Assembly: GCA_014773175.1 (NCBI GenBank) | Contig: VXCM01003573.1 | Span: 622 to 64,621 of the forward strand | DNA length: 64,000 nucleotides | DNA from: Lucifuga dentata | Taxonomy: Eukaryota; Chordata; Actinopteri; Ophidiiformes; Bythitidae | Reading direction: 5' to 3' | Shown: piece by piece, positions 26,101 through 39,859 of the stretch | How the letters are laid out: every line of letters starts with the position of its first letter | Position numbering within the stretch: the stretch's first letter is position 1 | The notes under the pieces: generated by a model | What the model saw: the letters and a program-made list of their open reading frames with translations, nothing else | Database searches by the model: none | Told to the model about the DNA's origin: nothing | Program-made: the position numbers and the translations under genes

Positions 26101-26490
26101 CCACGGCCTATCCTCGCAGCTGATTGGCCAAGAGAGGACGGAAACTGCCTGCATCTATGTTACTAAACTAAATATCAATGCGCTATCCACTATAAAATAA
26201 TCAATCTGTGTACGCATCCAAACGTTGTTAAAAAGCAACAACTGTCTTCAGAGTTTGGCTGATGTTAATGCACGTTTTTTCAGAGTTCTTTTTTCTCTAA
26301 TTTTGTGTAGCTCTAACTTTACAGTTCTGCATCTGGCAAAGGTTGGATTACCAGCCTTTGGTGGTATCGTTAACATGACGAAGAGGTGGAGCTAACAGCA
26401 CATGTTCAAGGCTGGTAGAATATCAAAAGTTGGTCACTATTCTGAAATCTGGTGCTCCGGCTTCCGCCACTGAAAGAAGACCCGTTACAG
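26088..26490 (+). promoter_or_regulatory. Probable promoter and 5' non-coding exon of the y+LAT gene
   Basis: A GATTGGCC inverted CCAAT box lies at about 26122-26129. A sequence ending CCCGTTACAG is followed by GTATCT at 26491, a usable splice donor. It would pair with the acceptor CCTTACAG ending at 28713, just before the coding exon. This is inference from splice-like signals; the transcription start is not determined. Confidence 0.35.
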
Positions 26491-28713
26491 GTATCTGTGT
26501 GTCTTTTTGTCTTTTTTAAATTATTATTTTATTTTAAACATGCACTTTATGTAATGAGATACAGTCGAGAGTTATCAACTGGTACAAAGACGAATAGTTT
26601 TCTCCTCGAGCTAGCCATTAGCTTGCCTGTTAACTCAGCATACTAGCCTGTCGCATTGAGCATCATGTGTGTTGTATGTCTGTGTAACAGCTAGTTACAG
26701 TTCCGCAACAGCTCTACTGTCATACTGTTACAGTTTTAAAGAGTTTCATGTGCGCTCTCAGGTAATAGTTGTGTTAGGTAACAATTGTGTTAATATTAGT
26801 GTAGTCAAGCCCACGGTTTTGGTGATCCCGGTTCTCCTTTTGAATATTTAGGCAATGCTAAATTGGCTATCAATCAGTAAGGCGCTAGAGCAAACTACAC
26901 CGTGTGTTAAATTGATCAACAGGAACGAGTGTTTTGATTATTGTTAGTATTCACATAAATCTATTGTTAGCCAACGTTTAGTGTGACTAAATTTTAGGAG
27001 AGTGTGTCCACGTGATCTCCCATTCTTCCAGTCTCTTTAGCTGTTTTGATCTTGTAAACACGTGGGTCTCTGATAATTGCAAACAAGAAATCAGAGGACG
27101 TTTTTCAAAGCATGTTTTTATTGATTTTAATAACTTAATATGACGATTACCACAATGAACATGCTCATCTATTTTCCTCTTGTACATAAACAGTTACCGC
27201 AGGTCTATAATTGTGTATAATTTAATAATCTTCTATGCCAGTGACCAGAGATAGAATGGGAACTTAAGCAGCCTTACTGGCAGAAGCAGAGACCAGATGC
27301 CATTGTAATGAGATTGGGGTAGTTTATCTCTTCACAAACCCATTACCACTATTTAGTTCCAGCAAAGAGTAAAAAAAATTCTGTTTTTATTAACCACCTA
27401 GAGACTTAAATCATTTTTAGCAGTTTTTCTTTTATTTGAATTTGGCTTTCATTTGTCACCTAAAAGCTCACACTCAAAAAAACCAAAAAAAAAAAAAACC
27501 CTTTNAAAAAAAAAAAAAACCCTTTACTAGGCAGGATGACAAGTTTTTGCTTATGAAAACCACATAAAACCATTAATGATGCGACCTTCTCACTTCTAGT
27601 CTCCCTTCTAATGTTTACCCTTCATCTAGACCATGACACATGAACCTTCAGAGACATAAATTTGTACAGGGTGCATGTGGAGGACTCAGTCAAAAAATGG
27701 ATGGCGTTGCAAATGTGGAACAGTCTTGTCTGTACAATTACTAGATTCTTAAGCAGTCTGTCTTCTTTCCAGATTTTTTTACTTGTGTGTTGAAAATCAG
27801 ATTTTCAGGAGCCAATAATGAAAAAAATTAATTCTTTCTGACAAACTGAATTGAGAAATGAACCTTGTAGGGCTGTGGCATTTCCAGTGTAAACTATCCT
27901 GAAGCCTATTTGATGATCCTAAATGCATTCAGTGCAGCTGGTTGTGCTAACCTTCCATACAACCATCAAAGTTTCCTTTCATTACTAAACTCCAGTGTAG
28001 CTGTTTCCATCAGCTCACACATGAGTAAGCAGCTTTATTTCACATGCTGCTGGTCCCTTTGAAATCAAACCAGGCACGTGACCAAGTCAGCCAAGAGAAA
28101 TGCTCACAATGTCACTGATTTGAAGTATTTGAAAACACTTTGAGCTCTGCAGTAATTATTCTAGTTACAGATTTTCGCATTGATTCAATGTTCCAATATC
28201 CCTGCCAGTGTGATAGGTCACAACTCTATTCATATCATTGTTTGTAGGTATTTCCAACATGAATATACTTCCTGTATAAAACGGTATATACCAGGGAGTG
28301 TTATGTTCGTGTTTCAAACATAGGAAGTGTCTGTGTGTTGAGAGCAGTTGCATATCTGTCCCAGGATGTATAGTTATATGGTCTGACTAATACTGGCTGA
28401 TATTAATAACAATATTTGAGAGAAAACATCAGATAAAGATAAATGTTTCTATATCAAGTTTGAATGTGGCATTCTTGGATACAATATGCTCGAAATGAAT
28501 TGATGGCTGTTTTGTACCATCCCTTTTAATAGCAAATCCTTAAATTAAGAAACATTCTGTTTGCATTCACACAGTGTTATGTTATCATTCCATATGTGGC
28601 CTTTAAGAGGCACAGCTGCATAGACCAGTGACACAGTAGATGACTCACTCATCTTTTCTTTGCTCAATTGTATGAAGTGGTTCTGTGATGCTGTGTTTTT
28701 GTTTTCCTTACAG

Positions 28714-28963
28714 ATTTTCCCAGGGGAGAATATGCAGCTGTGACAGTGTTCAGTATATACACAGCCTCAGTCATCTGTGTCATTCCACCTCCATTTCTAT
28801 CTAGCTTTGTCCACATCCTGTTGTTTTTCTCAAGTATTTCATATTTCTATTTTTTTTTAACGTAGTCTCAATTTCTGGTGCTGCCAGAAAACAGTCTTTT
28901 TTAATCACCCCCTCTATTAAATCCCTGTTACCTTTTCTAAGTGGAGCCTGTAAAGCTGCCAAT
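28714..28963 (+). other. 5'UTR part of the transporter start exon
   Basis: The interval follows a good acceptor (CCTTACAG at 28706-28713). It contains a short upstream ORF, ATG CAG CTG TGA, at 28732-28743. A second acceptor-like TTAACGTAG ends at 28865, so the UTR exon could begin there instead. Confidence 0.4.
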
Positions 28964-31900
28964 ATGGTTGCTAAGGCAGACTCGGTGTCCCAGAGTAGTG
29001 GTGTGCGTCTAAAGCAGGAGATCTCCCTCTTGCATGGAGTCTGCCTTATTGTGGGAAACATGATCGGCTCCGGCATCTTCATCTCGCCTAAGGTAGGAAG
29101 CTCTGCTTTACTTGTCCAGAGTCAAGGTCTTTGACATAGCAATGCAAGGTCTCTGCACATTGCTGCATTAACCTTAACTCGCTCTTTCCCCATCAGCATG
29201 ATATTTTCATGCAAGCCAGGTCAACAACAGAACTACGCAAAAAGCTGGAATTTCCATTCACACGAGGCATCAGAAGGCAAGCCGTTAGTATTCTGGTCAT
29301 GATCAGACCTTTCACATTTTGCTGAGACAGATGTCTCACTACCACATCTATTTTCAGCTTGTCACTCAGCCGTGATTAGTTTGCGATTTCATCATCAAGC
29401 AATAACATGTGTGATCACATACCTTCTGATTTATATTCCACTTCAGCCAGACCTTTTTGAGTATAGCATGGTGCAGCTACATGAATAAAGATGGCGTTTG
29501 CAATGACAGTTGAAGTCACGTTGTTAAAGCCTTCTATCTTTTCAGATTCACTTTCTCACCCTCGTACTTTCAGTCAGACCACGAATACTCCTGGCAATGT
29601 TTGAAGGATTCATAAATCTGAAATATTTAATAAGTACTGTTAAGAAAATGTTAAACACAATTCTGAAGTATAAATAATTCTGATGGTTCAAGCTGTTCGC
29701 TTTTCATGTATTTTATGTTGTGATGTATCTTATTGACATATTTTATGATTCTATTCCTTATTCTCTTTTTCCAGGGGGTTCTTTTCTACACAGGCTCATT
29801 TGGCCTGTCCCTGGTTGTGTGGGCCATTGGAGGGGTGTTTTCAGTGTTTGGGGCGTTGTGCTATGCTGAGCTGGGCACTACTATCCGTAAATCTGGAGCC
29901 TCCTATGCCTACATCCTGGAGTCCTTTGGAGGCTTCTTGGCTTTTCTTCGGTATGTTTTTAACTTTTTATGTTTTTCTGTGAACATGTTAACTCAAGAAC
30001 ACATAGCAAACTCTAGATACTATAATCAGATCATAGGAAAATGAGAGATAAGGAATTTTATACAACACACCATTTGGTCTCATATTTCATTTTAAATTTT
30101 CTTAGGTGCCAATAAGCATTGCCAGATTTTTTTTTTCTTGCAATATTTTTGATTGAAGTTTGGTGTGAAACAGCACAAGATATTGTTTATATTGTGTTAA
30201 CTTGTGCAAGAAAATGATGTTTAACAGTGGTGAGTCTGTAAATTTTGATGTTTTTTTTTAATGACAGAAATGGTCTATTTAAAGGCGGTGTGTGTGGTTC
30301 TGCTATTTAAGCTTTAAAGGCATCAGCAGCAAGAACACTAATATGTACAGTTTTTCCAGAGATATAATTTAAGTATATGATAGAAAGAATTCCATAAATT
30401 CTGCCTGCACACCCAGCTGTGAAAAGCATCATTGTAGATACAGAAGCCAATGATGTTGCAAAATCATCAGCAGAACTTTTCAAACGTGACAAAGTGAGCC
30501 GTTGAATTCCCTTAATGCCCTGAAGCTTTTTGTCGGTGGCCTGCTATCACACATAAAAAGAGGAAATGAGAGGTTCAGCAAGCATGTGGACTTTAGCGCT
30601 GAACATATGCCGCTTTAGCACCGTACCTGCTACAAAGTGCACATTTTAGACATTTAAACAAATAATTTCTGGGACTGCATCTCTTAAAAGCAGAGCAGAC
30701 AGACTTTTGCCTTATTTAAGGAGGGAAATTGTTCTTATCTAGTCTGTTGTGCTACATGTGTCACTCATCTGCTGAGACATTGTTTATATTGTATTAACTT
30801 GTGCAAGAAAATTATGCTGAGTATGTAAGGAGACGAGGTAAATGCAGTCAGATAATGTAAGATAAGACATAAATGAGTGTAAGGATAAGAGGTACATGCA
30901 GTCAAAACAAAAGCAGGGCATACCACGGAGAGCCACCCTGCCTGCCATTCTGAAAAGAGTCTGAAAGACAAGACGCTTCAGGATCACAGTGATAAAATGT
31001 GTCTGACATAAATGTGTAATATCCATATTTATGCATTATAATCAATACTGCTTATCAATGCCATTGTAGGCTATGGACATCATTGTTGATTGTGGAACCA
31101 GCCTGTCAGGCAGTGATAGCCCTGACATTCTCCAGCTATCTGGTTCAGCCCTTCTATCCATCCTGTTCTGCCCCATACGACGCTGTTCGCCTCATCGCTG
31201 CTGCTATCATATGTAAAACTGTGCCTCTATTTTATATATATATACACACACACACGTTGCTGTGCTTTACCTGTTGTATTTACATTTGTGGAGAAAAGAT
31301 GTGTGTGACATTTTTCTTAGATCAGTTAATTAGCCTTGGCATGAAATCCTGATCAAACTAGTTCCAGATTAAACATCCTCAGGCAGCTCAGTGAACTGAG
31401 TTGCCTGAGGATGCTTGGTCTTGACTCGGTTGACTTTGCATATTTAATCTTTCCACACAAAAACTTTGACGATGGCATGGTGCAAAATAATGACAGTTTT
31501 CAAGTTGATATTTGAACTATAAACAGTCACTCATGTATCAATCTTTCTGTGTGTTGTGATTTGATGAAACATTTGTTTGAATCTTGTCACAGTACTCTTA
31601 GCTTTATCTGAAAATAAATATTGTTATTTGGGGTTACTATTCAGAAGCTGCAGTCCTGTGATAAAGTCATTTTGTATAAAGGCCTTGTTGTCATTGGATA
31701 AATTTTGCAGTCTGTCTGGAAGGGTAAAGTAAATTGTGCTAGCCACATAGCTATATGAATAATACAGTAACTGAGGACACAATGGCAGGCAAGCATCATA
31801 AGTAATCTTTTCACTAAAATAGACTAATGAAATGAGCATTAATTCCCTCTCTTTCTGTGTATTGTTCATATTGGTTAATCACCGTTAACTTGCCTCCTCT

Positions 31901-34900
31901 CTCTCTCCACCAGGTCTGCTGACCTACGTGAACTGCATGAAAGTGAAATGGGGAGCCATGCTTCAGGTCATCTCCACGGTAGCCAAGGTCCTGGCTCTCA
32001 TTGTTATTGTCATTGCTGGGTTGGTTAAATTGGCACAAGGTAAGCTGTCCTGGAAATTCCAGTTCTGTCAGTGATAATCTCATATTATTGGTATGACTTC
32101 ATGTGAAACTGGAGATCATGAGTGGATAGTCACAGTATTTGGATTTTGCATTTGGATTTTGGATTTCACCTGTGGCAAAGAAAGCAAAAATGTTAGAAAA
32201 ATGAAACTACCCATTGCTTTTTACCAGATTTACATTAAACCTTTTCACACTTTTCACTGTGGCTTTGACTAGAGGGAAAATTGGACAGTAGCTGAATGAC
32301 CAACTTACAGTTTGTACTTTTATAATGTTTCTTCCTGGGTTCATGCACTTACTCCTGTGTTGGTGTAGGTTATGACCAAAACTTTGAAGACTCATTCAGA
32401 GGCTCCAAGCTGAATCCTGGTGACATGGCGCTGGCCCTTTACTCTGCCCTCTACTCCTACTCTGGCTGGGACACCCTCAACTTCATCACAGAGGAGATCA
32501 AGAACCCAGAGAGGTACTGGCATTTCAGAAAGATTTTATAATAAGCTTGTTTTTTTTTGTTTGTTTTTTCCCCCCCCCCATCCTTAATGTTCAAAAAAGG
32601 GTGTTTTTATTGAATTGGAAATCAATTGGATCACCCAAAGCATGTATCTTAATTTCCCCTATAGGAATCTGCCTTTGTCCATAGCTATTTCCATGCCAAT
32701 AGTTACAGTGATCTACATCCTGACCAACATAGCTTACTACGTTGTCATGAATGCAGACAGAATCCTCAGCAGTGAAGCTGTTGCTGTGGTGAGTATGTTA
32801 AGACCGCTGTCGTTTCCACCATCACATTAAAGCAACCTCATACCTTGTGCGCCATTGAGGCTATGTATAGGTAGGAATCCTACTGAACAGGAGCACAATC
32901 ATACTAATCTTTACCTATAAACCCTATTTGTGCATCTCAAGGGCCATCCAAATTGACAGCACCTGCTCAGCCTCACAGAGCTGCAGCTTTTGATCTCTCC
33001 TTCCTGTCTTCTGCTGTCATGTCTTTCAGTCAGCCTCAGGCTCTAGTGTCTGGTACATGACTCCTCTTGTGGTTATCTATGAATGTAGAAGTCAAGTCGA
33101 TGAGAGGAACCTCATTTAGCTAAAGAGGTTAGCGCCCCACACAGGAACACTGGGAAGTTGATGATATAATTAGGGCATATGTGGAGGAAGAGTTTCGCTT
33201 AGGCTTGTTGACAGTGGCATTTGATAAGCCATTTGATTTTTATATGAAGAGTTCAGTCTCATGGTTTACTGAGACTGAACTCTGTAAATAAGCAATTAGC
33301 TGTCTGCTTCATGAATTTAGGAAGAGAGATTCACTCTGAACTGGATTTGTGAAAGTACGTCTTCCCAGCATATTCATTAAGGTTATTTAGAATAGGAAGA
33401 GATATTACAGCAACAACAAAATCGACTTATTTCTCGACACCTTTGCAGCCATTTCTGCTAATGTTCATTGCTGAAACTTAGGAGCGTTTTCCAGCTGAAG
33501 TAGCACACACATTTATTCTCTCTCTTACAGCCACTATTATCCTCAAAAGCCTAATGGGCAGCTCACAGCATTTGTGTGTCTTTTTGTTAGATCCCTTTGA
33601 CAACAAGAGAAAGAAGTTATAAAAGGAGTATTTGTGTGTTGGTGGGTGTGATAGCAAACATACCAACCTTTGTCAGGAACATCAAAGATAACATTAAACT
33701 TGTTGTCATAGCCGCTGATGATGTTGAGTGTTAAGTGATCTAATGAATATTGAAAGTCAGGATCTTCTTCTCCTGAATGTCTCCTCAGACGTTTGCAGAT
33801 GAGGTGCTGGGCTGGGCTCGCTGGCTGATCCCTCTGTCTGTGGCCATTTCCTGCTATGGAGGCCTAAACTCCTCCATCATCGCTGCCTCCAGGTCTGTAT
33901 AAACAAACAAAGTTAGTCTGTGATCTATTTTAGCTCACTTGTGGCAGATTTACCAGATTATTCACAAAGAATGAAGATTCTCAGTCATCCAGGACGGTTA
34001 TCATCGTGTCACACAAGATGCATAGGTTACATTTTTGAGGAGGCGTGCGTCAGCAGTAACCTAGAGCTAAGTATGGAGCCTCTGCACGTAGTCAGCATGA
34101 TTCCACGATACACAATTAGTTTCAGGGTCACCTGTGAGTTGAGGTCACAACTTTAAGGTGTAAATTGGTGTAAAGCTACGGACCCTCTGCACGTAGTCAG
34201 CATGACTCCCTGACACAATCATCAAGATGACAAGTGCCAACCTCCCTTGGATTTTATCTCTAAAGCTTTCTTGCTGACCAAATGGCCTTTGTGAAACCTC
34301 AAAAAAGTATACCACGTTAACCATTTGACTCATAAGTTCGTCAAGACATCTCATCTGAGGCAGCAGTTTCCACACTGATCACAGTTTAATTCACGTGACC
34401 GTGACGACTCTGTGATGACAGCCATGTGACCTTAATGCATCACAGATGACCTTAGATTCTAAACACCACATGTGTGGTGTTTAGAATGTTTGAAATGTCA
34501 GAGACTGAGTGACATGGTGACATTTTTCACCTTTGCACCATTTGTTTTTCCTCTGGCAGGTTGTTCTTTGTAGGTTCCAGAGAAGGCCACCTACCGAACG
34601 TCCTGTGTATGATCCACATTGAGAACTTCACCCCAGTTCCTGCCCTGCTTTTTAATGTTAGTATCACACATTGGAGTGGGTGCTTGTTTTGGTCAACATT
34701 GGGTATCTTACAAACATGTATTTCTTTTCCAGGGCGGCATGGCTCTGATCTTCCTGTGCGTGCGTGATGTGTTCCAGTTGATCAACTATTTTAGCTTCAA
34801 TTACTGGTTGTTCATTGGGTTGTCCATCGGTAGCCAGATCTATCTTCGCTTTAAAGCTCCAGATCTGCCCCGACCTGTTAAGGTAACAAATGAATCCATC

Positions 34901-36531
34901 TTGAGTTTTGACATACTTTTTTTTTTTTTTTTTTTTTTTTGCCAGAAAACATTGCCTTTAAAAATGATCAAAAACGGAACCAGGAAGACACACAATTACA
35001 ACAGAGTTAATGTTCACATGTGGTATTATATAAACCCATCATGGAACGAAAATTAAGAAATAGATTTCAAAACTTAAAAATGTAATCAGCAATTATACGT
35101 AATTTTTAGTAACCATTGCCGCTGTAGCTTAGACACATAAGCACTAGAAAATGGAATGACTGGAATTTTTAGAAAATGAGCTGAAAACATGTAAAACCCT
35201 TAATGCTTAAAGCATTAAGGATTATAATTTACATCGATTTACCCATCAGCAGCACAATCAGTGTAGGTCTGACCACCCTCCTAATGTAAAATAACATGTT
35301 TTAATCTTCCATACATTTCCCCCTTCTCTTTATCTGGTTTCCATCATCATCTCTCTCTCCACCCCATGCAGTTACCTTTGTTCTTCCCAGTGGTCTACTG
35401 CCTGTGCAGCATATTCCTGGTGGTAGTCCCCCTCTACAGCGACACTGTCAACTCTCTGGTGGGAATAGCTGTAGCACTATCTGGAGCTCCAATCTACTAC
35501 ATGTGCATCCACCTGCCGCCCAGCTCCAGGCCAGCATTCTTCAGCAAAATGCTCAGTAAGAGGCTCCGACTGACTGTCCTGTGTTTTATAGGCAGTGTTA
35601 TAATGCTTTAAGGATTTTTTAAAAATATCCTCTTCGTCCATTTATGGAATTTATGGCCACATTCAACCACCACAATCAGTGAGAAGACCTGTGATTTTTG
35701 TAAACGTCTTAGTTTTGGCTTTTGTGCACATTTTAGAAAGTTAACCCATGCTAAGTTATTGCATTATTGTACTGTGGCTCCAGTGTCATGACTTCATTAA
35801 GTAAGAAACTTCCTCTTGGAGCTGTAATGAGGTATGGATTAGTGTTTCAAAGTTCAGAACCATATATGTGGGCTGTATAGCGCCTAGTTATGAATTTGTG
35901 GTGTAACAACCCCCAACTTATGGAATAAAACCCCTAATACTATTAACCTAATGCTGATAATGGGCTGTTCCCCTGCCACACGTGCAGCTAAAATGTGAAT
36001 GTATGCACGAATGCTCAGAATGTAATCTAATGCAAATTCATTGTTTCACCTGCTAACATGTATGCGTGAAAGTAGAAGGCACAGTCGTTTTTATTTCTCG
36101 GTAAAAGCAGAGGAATGTATTTCCTGGCAGAAAGATCCTTTTCTTCAGTGTAGCTCTGTGTTTGATCTGTCAAGTAACTTCAACTAAAAAGAAACTGATT
36201 TTAATAGCGTACAGGAATGATGATAATGAGCTATTTGAAAAAGTACCGCTCCAGTAGTATGTTTTTGAAAAGGTTAGCAATAACGTAACATGTATGTAGC
36301 TAGTATTTATTGGGCTCAAACATGCAAAACCACCGGTATAGTCTTTTGAAAGTATTAACATGCATTATTTTCTCCTGTCTCCACGATGTTTATGGTGACA
36401 ACCGTTGATTTTTCTCACGTTTCCATGTCACTGCAGATGTGATCACTCTGTATACACAGAAACTGTCTCTGTGTTGTGTGGCCTCACCTGATATCGACCT
36501 GGACAACATAGACCCGGAAAAACTGGAATGA
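28964..36531 (+). CDS. slc7a7: y+L-type amino-acid transporter light chain (SLC7A7/SLC7A6 family)
   Basis: Eleven coding exons join in frame to 490 aa: 28964-29092, 29775-29950, 31070-31212, 31914-32039, 32369-32513, 32665-32788, 33789-33892, 34560-34656, 34733-34882, 35372-35555 and 36437-36531 (stop TGA). The product is a 12-TM LAT-type carrier. TM1 has the GNMIGSGIF substrate motif (31-39). Cys134 between TM3 and TM4 is the residue that bonds to 4F2hc/SLC3A2. TM6 has [20 protein letters not shown]. Known role: exchange of cationic amino acids for neutral ones plus sodium at the plasma membrane. Several segments ([22 protein letters not shown]) fit human SLC7A7 better than SLC7A6. The N-terminus is about 20 residues shorter than in the human protein. 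I chose ATG 28964 because no other in-frame ATG follows the nearest acceptor-like site (28865). The family is near certain, the exact paralogue less so. Confidence 0.93.
35846..36350. mobile_element. Diverged copy 4 of the TTAA-ended element, in transporter intron 10
   Basis: The right part (about 36245-36345) keeps GGGCTCAAACATGCAAAA and CCGGTATAGTCTTTT. An inner block, CACCTGCTAACATGTATG, matches copy 3. The left end is eroded (ACCATATATGTGGGC), so the start is approximate. It lies inside the transporter's last intron and would be transcribed with it. Confidence 0.55.
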
Positions 36532-38775
36532 TGAGTTACAGAAAGAACAGTATGGAGAAATTGGAGAATGAATGAATGGTTGAAAGGAATTTGGAGCTGC
36601 AGACAATCAAGATTTGGACTTGAGGTCTTGATTGTCTAAAGAAGTTGAAGAGTCTCCTCACACTCTTCCTCTGCGTATGTGAACCTCATGAGTTATGGAA
36701 CATGCCTCCAGTGAAGGGCATTATACAGATTAACTTGGTACTAAGACTATTCATGCCCACGTGCTGTGGCATTCACATGCAAATACTCATGCTTACACAC
36801 AAACAGTGTGCAGTTCTCCCTTCACATGACCGTGCACACAGCTCACGCACACACTGATAGAAAGTTAAAAAACCTAGACATAAATAAGATGGTGCAGAAG
36901 GAATTGACTTGGCAATGATTTCATCTTTCTGTTGCCATTTTCACACTGAAACTGAAATTTTACTTCCTTCAACTGCCTCATATTTTTTACATTTGTGTAT
37001 CGTGTTATGTTACTATAGCTGAATGTGACAAATGGAGATTGTTTAAACCAGGTCCTAGTTTTAATATTTTTGATGGCTTTCTATTAAAATCAGCAGGAAA
37101 TTTTCTAATCATAGCATTACAGTAACAATAGCTTACATGTTTGCTGTATAGGAATGGCAGCCAGACAATATTTAACATCATTTGTTGTTAAATCAATTTT
37201 TCCAGAAATCATGTCTTTTCCGTTAAATTATAATCTTGTCTTAATTAATGGAAGCTTTTTTTCTGATGCATCGATGTGAATTTAATAACTTTAAAAGGCC
37301 AGTTCCGATCAGATGGACATGTATAGAGGGTGTTAAGATTTTCTTTTCCAAAGTGCATTTACCTCCCGCAGTTTGTATGAAATTTTTGTATAAAGTGTTT
37401 TTTTGTTTTTTTTTAAATCCATGTTTCATTGAACTTTACAACGGCATTTCCACCCAAGGAATGCATCGTCCTTCTGCTGTGCAATATTTTATTCTTTCAC
37501 CCAAATCCTTTAATTGCAGTTTCAGGGCTGTTTTTGATTTCTAAGCACCTCCTAGTGGTAGGGTGTTCACCGATAGGAATATGATTGCTGTCCGGGTAAT
37601 GCAGTGTGGTTCTAAAGAGCTTTTAAATGTTAAATGTTGTGTTTAATAGATTATATAGGAAATGGAGCTGAGATGCTGCTGGGATTATCTTCAGAATGGG
37701 ATCTAAATAGATGCAAAACTCATAGGTCAGCCATACTGATGTGCACACTTTGTTACTGATATATTTATCTTTTTTTTTTTTTTTTTTTTTTTTTTATTAT
37801 TTGTTTGTTTCAGAGTTTGTATCATAGAAAGGAACTTTAAGCGAAAGTTGCCTTAGAAAAAATCACCAATTTGAACCATTTATTCACAGTTAATAACCAA
37901 AGGTCTTAATAAGGCTAATAGCTGGTGTTTGGACCCTCTTCCTGCTCACGGAGTGCAGCGATCCTGTGTCTTAGCTTCGTGGGAAGAAAATCTTAACTGA
38001 TGATCAAAATACTTCCTGTTTACTCGGCCTACATGCATGATATCATAGGTTAGATCAGTCAGTCGTGAGTCAAACTTAGAATGCTGTTTGAGTGTACTGT
38101 AGTCCTTCTGAAATTACGTGCCTTGCCAAAGGCCCTGTCCATTTTTGATAGTGTTATTATAGCTTTTGTGTACAGCATATGAGCACAATTGTAGTGTACC
38201 ACATATTTCTGTAGCATTTGCCATTTGCCAAATGTTGATTGTCATCATGTAGAGATAAATTACCCGCTCGATCTTCTAAAGCCTTGCTGTGAAAAATCCA
38301 CATTAACTTCCTCAAAACCAGCAAATATTCTTTATATGTACTATCTTACCTTCCTTTTCTCTAAGACCATTGTCATAAATTGTACCAGACCTGTCCAAAA
38401 ATAAATAAATAAATAAATTGCCTTAAATGTCCTGTAGACAGAAAGAACCTAAAATACTCATTCTATTTCCTGTCATGTTATACAGCCATGTTTTTACTCC
38501 AAAAAAAAAACAGACTTGAATAATAATGTGTGCAGTGTATTCATTGTGGTTCACTGTACAAGAGGTGTGTTTTCTAGTGGGTTGTAGTAAATTTGGTGTT
38601 TGAAACGTTTTGTATGTATTTGTAAACTGGACTTAAAGTGTGTCTTAAAAATGCTTGCTTTGTTCAGTCTTTATGTTTTGTTCAATGCAAATGGCAGAAT
38701 ATGCTTTATGTTTCAGAAAGAGGAGTGTGCAATGTGTTTTATTTGAATAAAGCAAAGTTCAGTGGGTGTATTGTC
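36532..38775 (+). other. Transporter 3'UTR and polyadenylation signal
   Basis: About 2.2 kb of AT-rich, non-coding sequence follows the stop, with a poly-T run at 37771-37795 and a short (AAAT)n run near 38400. AATAAA at 38746-38751, followed by GT-rich sequence, is the best poly(A) signal. No separate gene is visible. Confidence 0.5.
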
Positions 38776-39440
38776 AATAATCAAATGCTTTAGACTTTCT
38801 ACTTAAAATGGAAATGTGTTGAATTTCTGGCTGCAGCCACCAGCAAGCTGCCACTAGAGGTCATGATCTTGTAATGCACAGTGGAATCCTTTCAGTTTCC
38901 ATCAGGCACTTCCAGTTTGATGCCATGTGACTGTATAGCTGTTTCTCCTAATAACTCACCAAAGAAGCCTTCTAGATATTTGCAGAGTTCATTATTTTTC
39001 CATCCCTACTTCTTTACATAGATGACTTGAGTTTGGCCTCATCAATTTGCATAATTTTCTCAAACTGCTGCACTTTGGAAGCAAAAATGGTGCACACGCA
39101 TCACGTGACTGTCTATATCTGTCCATATTTTGATGCACATCTGGATCCAGATGCAGATATAACAAAAAAAAAATTCTGTACATTTTCTGTGCAGCCATGG
39201 CAGACATTCTCTCCTTGTATGCTTTCTAGTTGATTCCTAACTGAATGAATCTTAACTGCAAACTACAGCGCTTAGATTGATTTGACCATATGAATCACAA
39301 CATGCATGTAAGGAACTGTGATGAAGCATACCTGAACATTTCCTACCCCAGAAAAGATAAAGGCAAAATCATATGCTCTTCCTGCAAAAGAATGACCTGC
39401 TAATAGAGATTTTAAAATCTGGGAAGCACCAGCTAAGTCA

Positions 39441-39595
39441 AGTTGAGTCACCTTTTATTTGTATAGCCCAGTATCACATACAGTACAATGTCTCAAAGGG
39501 CTTTACAGGCCCACACATTAGCGGTTCCCGACCTGGCCCAAGCTCTCTTAAGAAGATGTGGAAAAACTCCCAAAAAAACATTTACCCTACATAAC
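39441..39595. repeat. Fish dispersed repeat with TTTATTTGTATAGCCC core
   Basis: CAAGTTGAGTCACCTTTTATTTGTATAGCCC, then AAAGGGCTTTACAGG and GGAAAAACTCCC: the conserved order seen in many teleost retroelement tails. Non-coding. Confidence 0.5.
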
Positions 39596-39859
39596 CTTGT
39601 TATATAAGGTAAATGGAACAAATCTCAATGTGAACACCTGATTTAGCTAATCAGGTGTGGGTAGAGCAGGAAGAAATGGAAAATTTGCTGCCTCAATGAG
39701 CATCGGGTGATGTTCAAATGATCTATAATCTTTTTTTTGTTGCTTCAATAATTTGAAATCCACTTGTCATTTTATAGTATTGTATTTCTGGGTTATTCAG
39801 ACAAGCAGTCATGTCTGGGCTTTCTACTTAAACTACTGTATCTACCTTCCACCCTCCTC

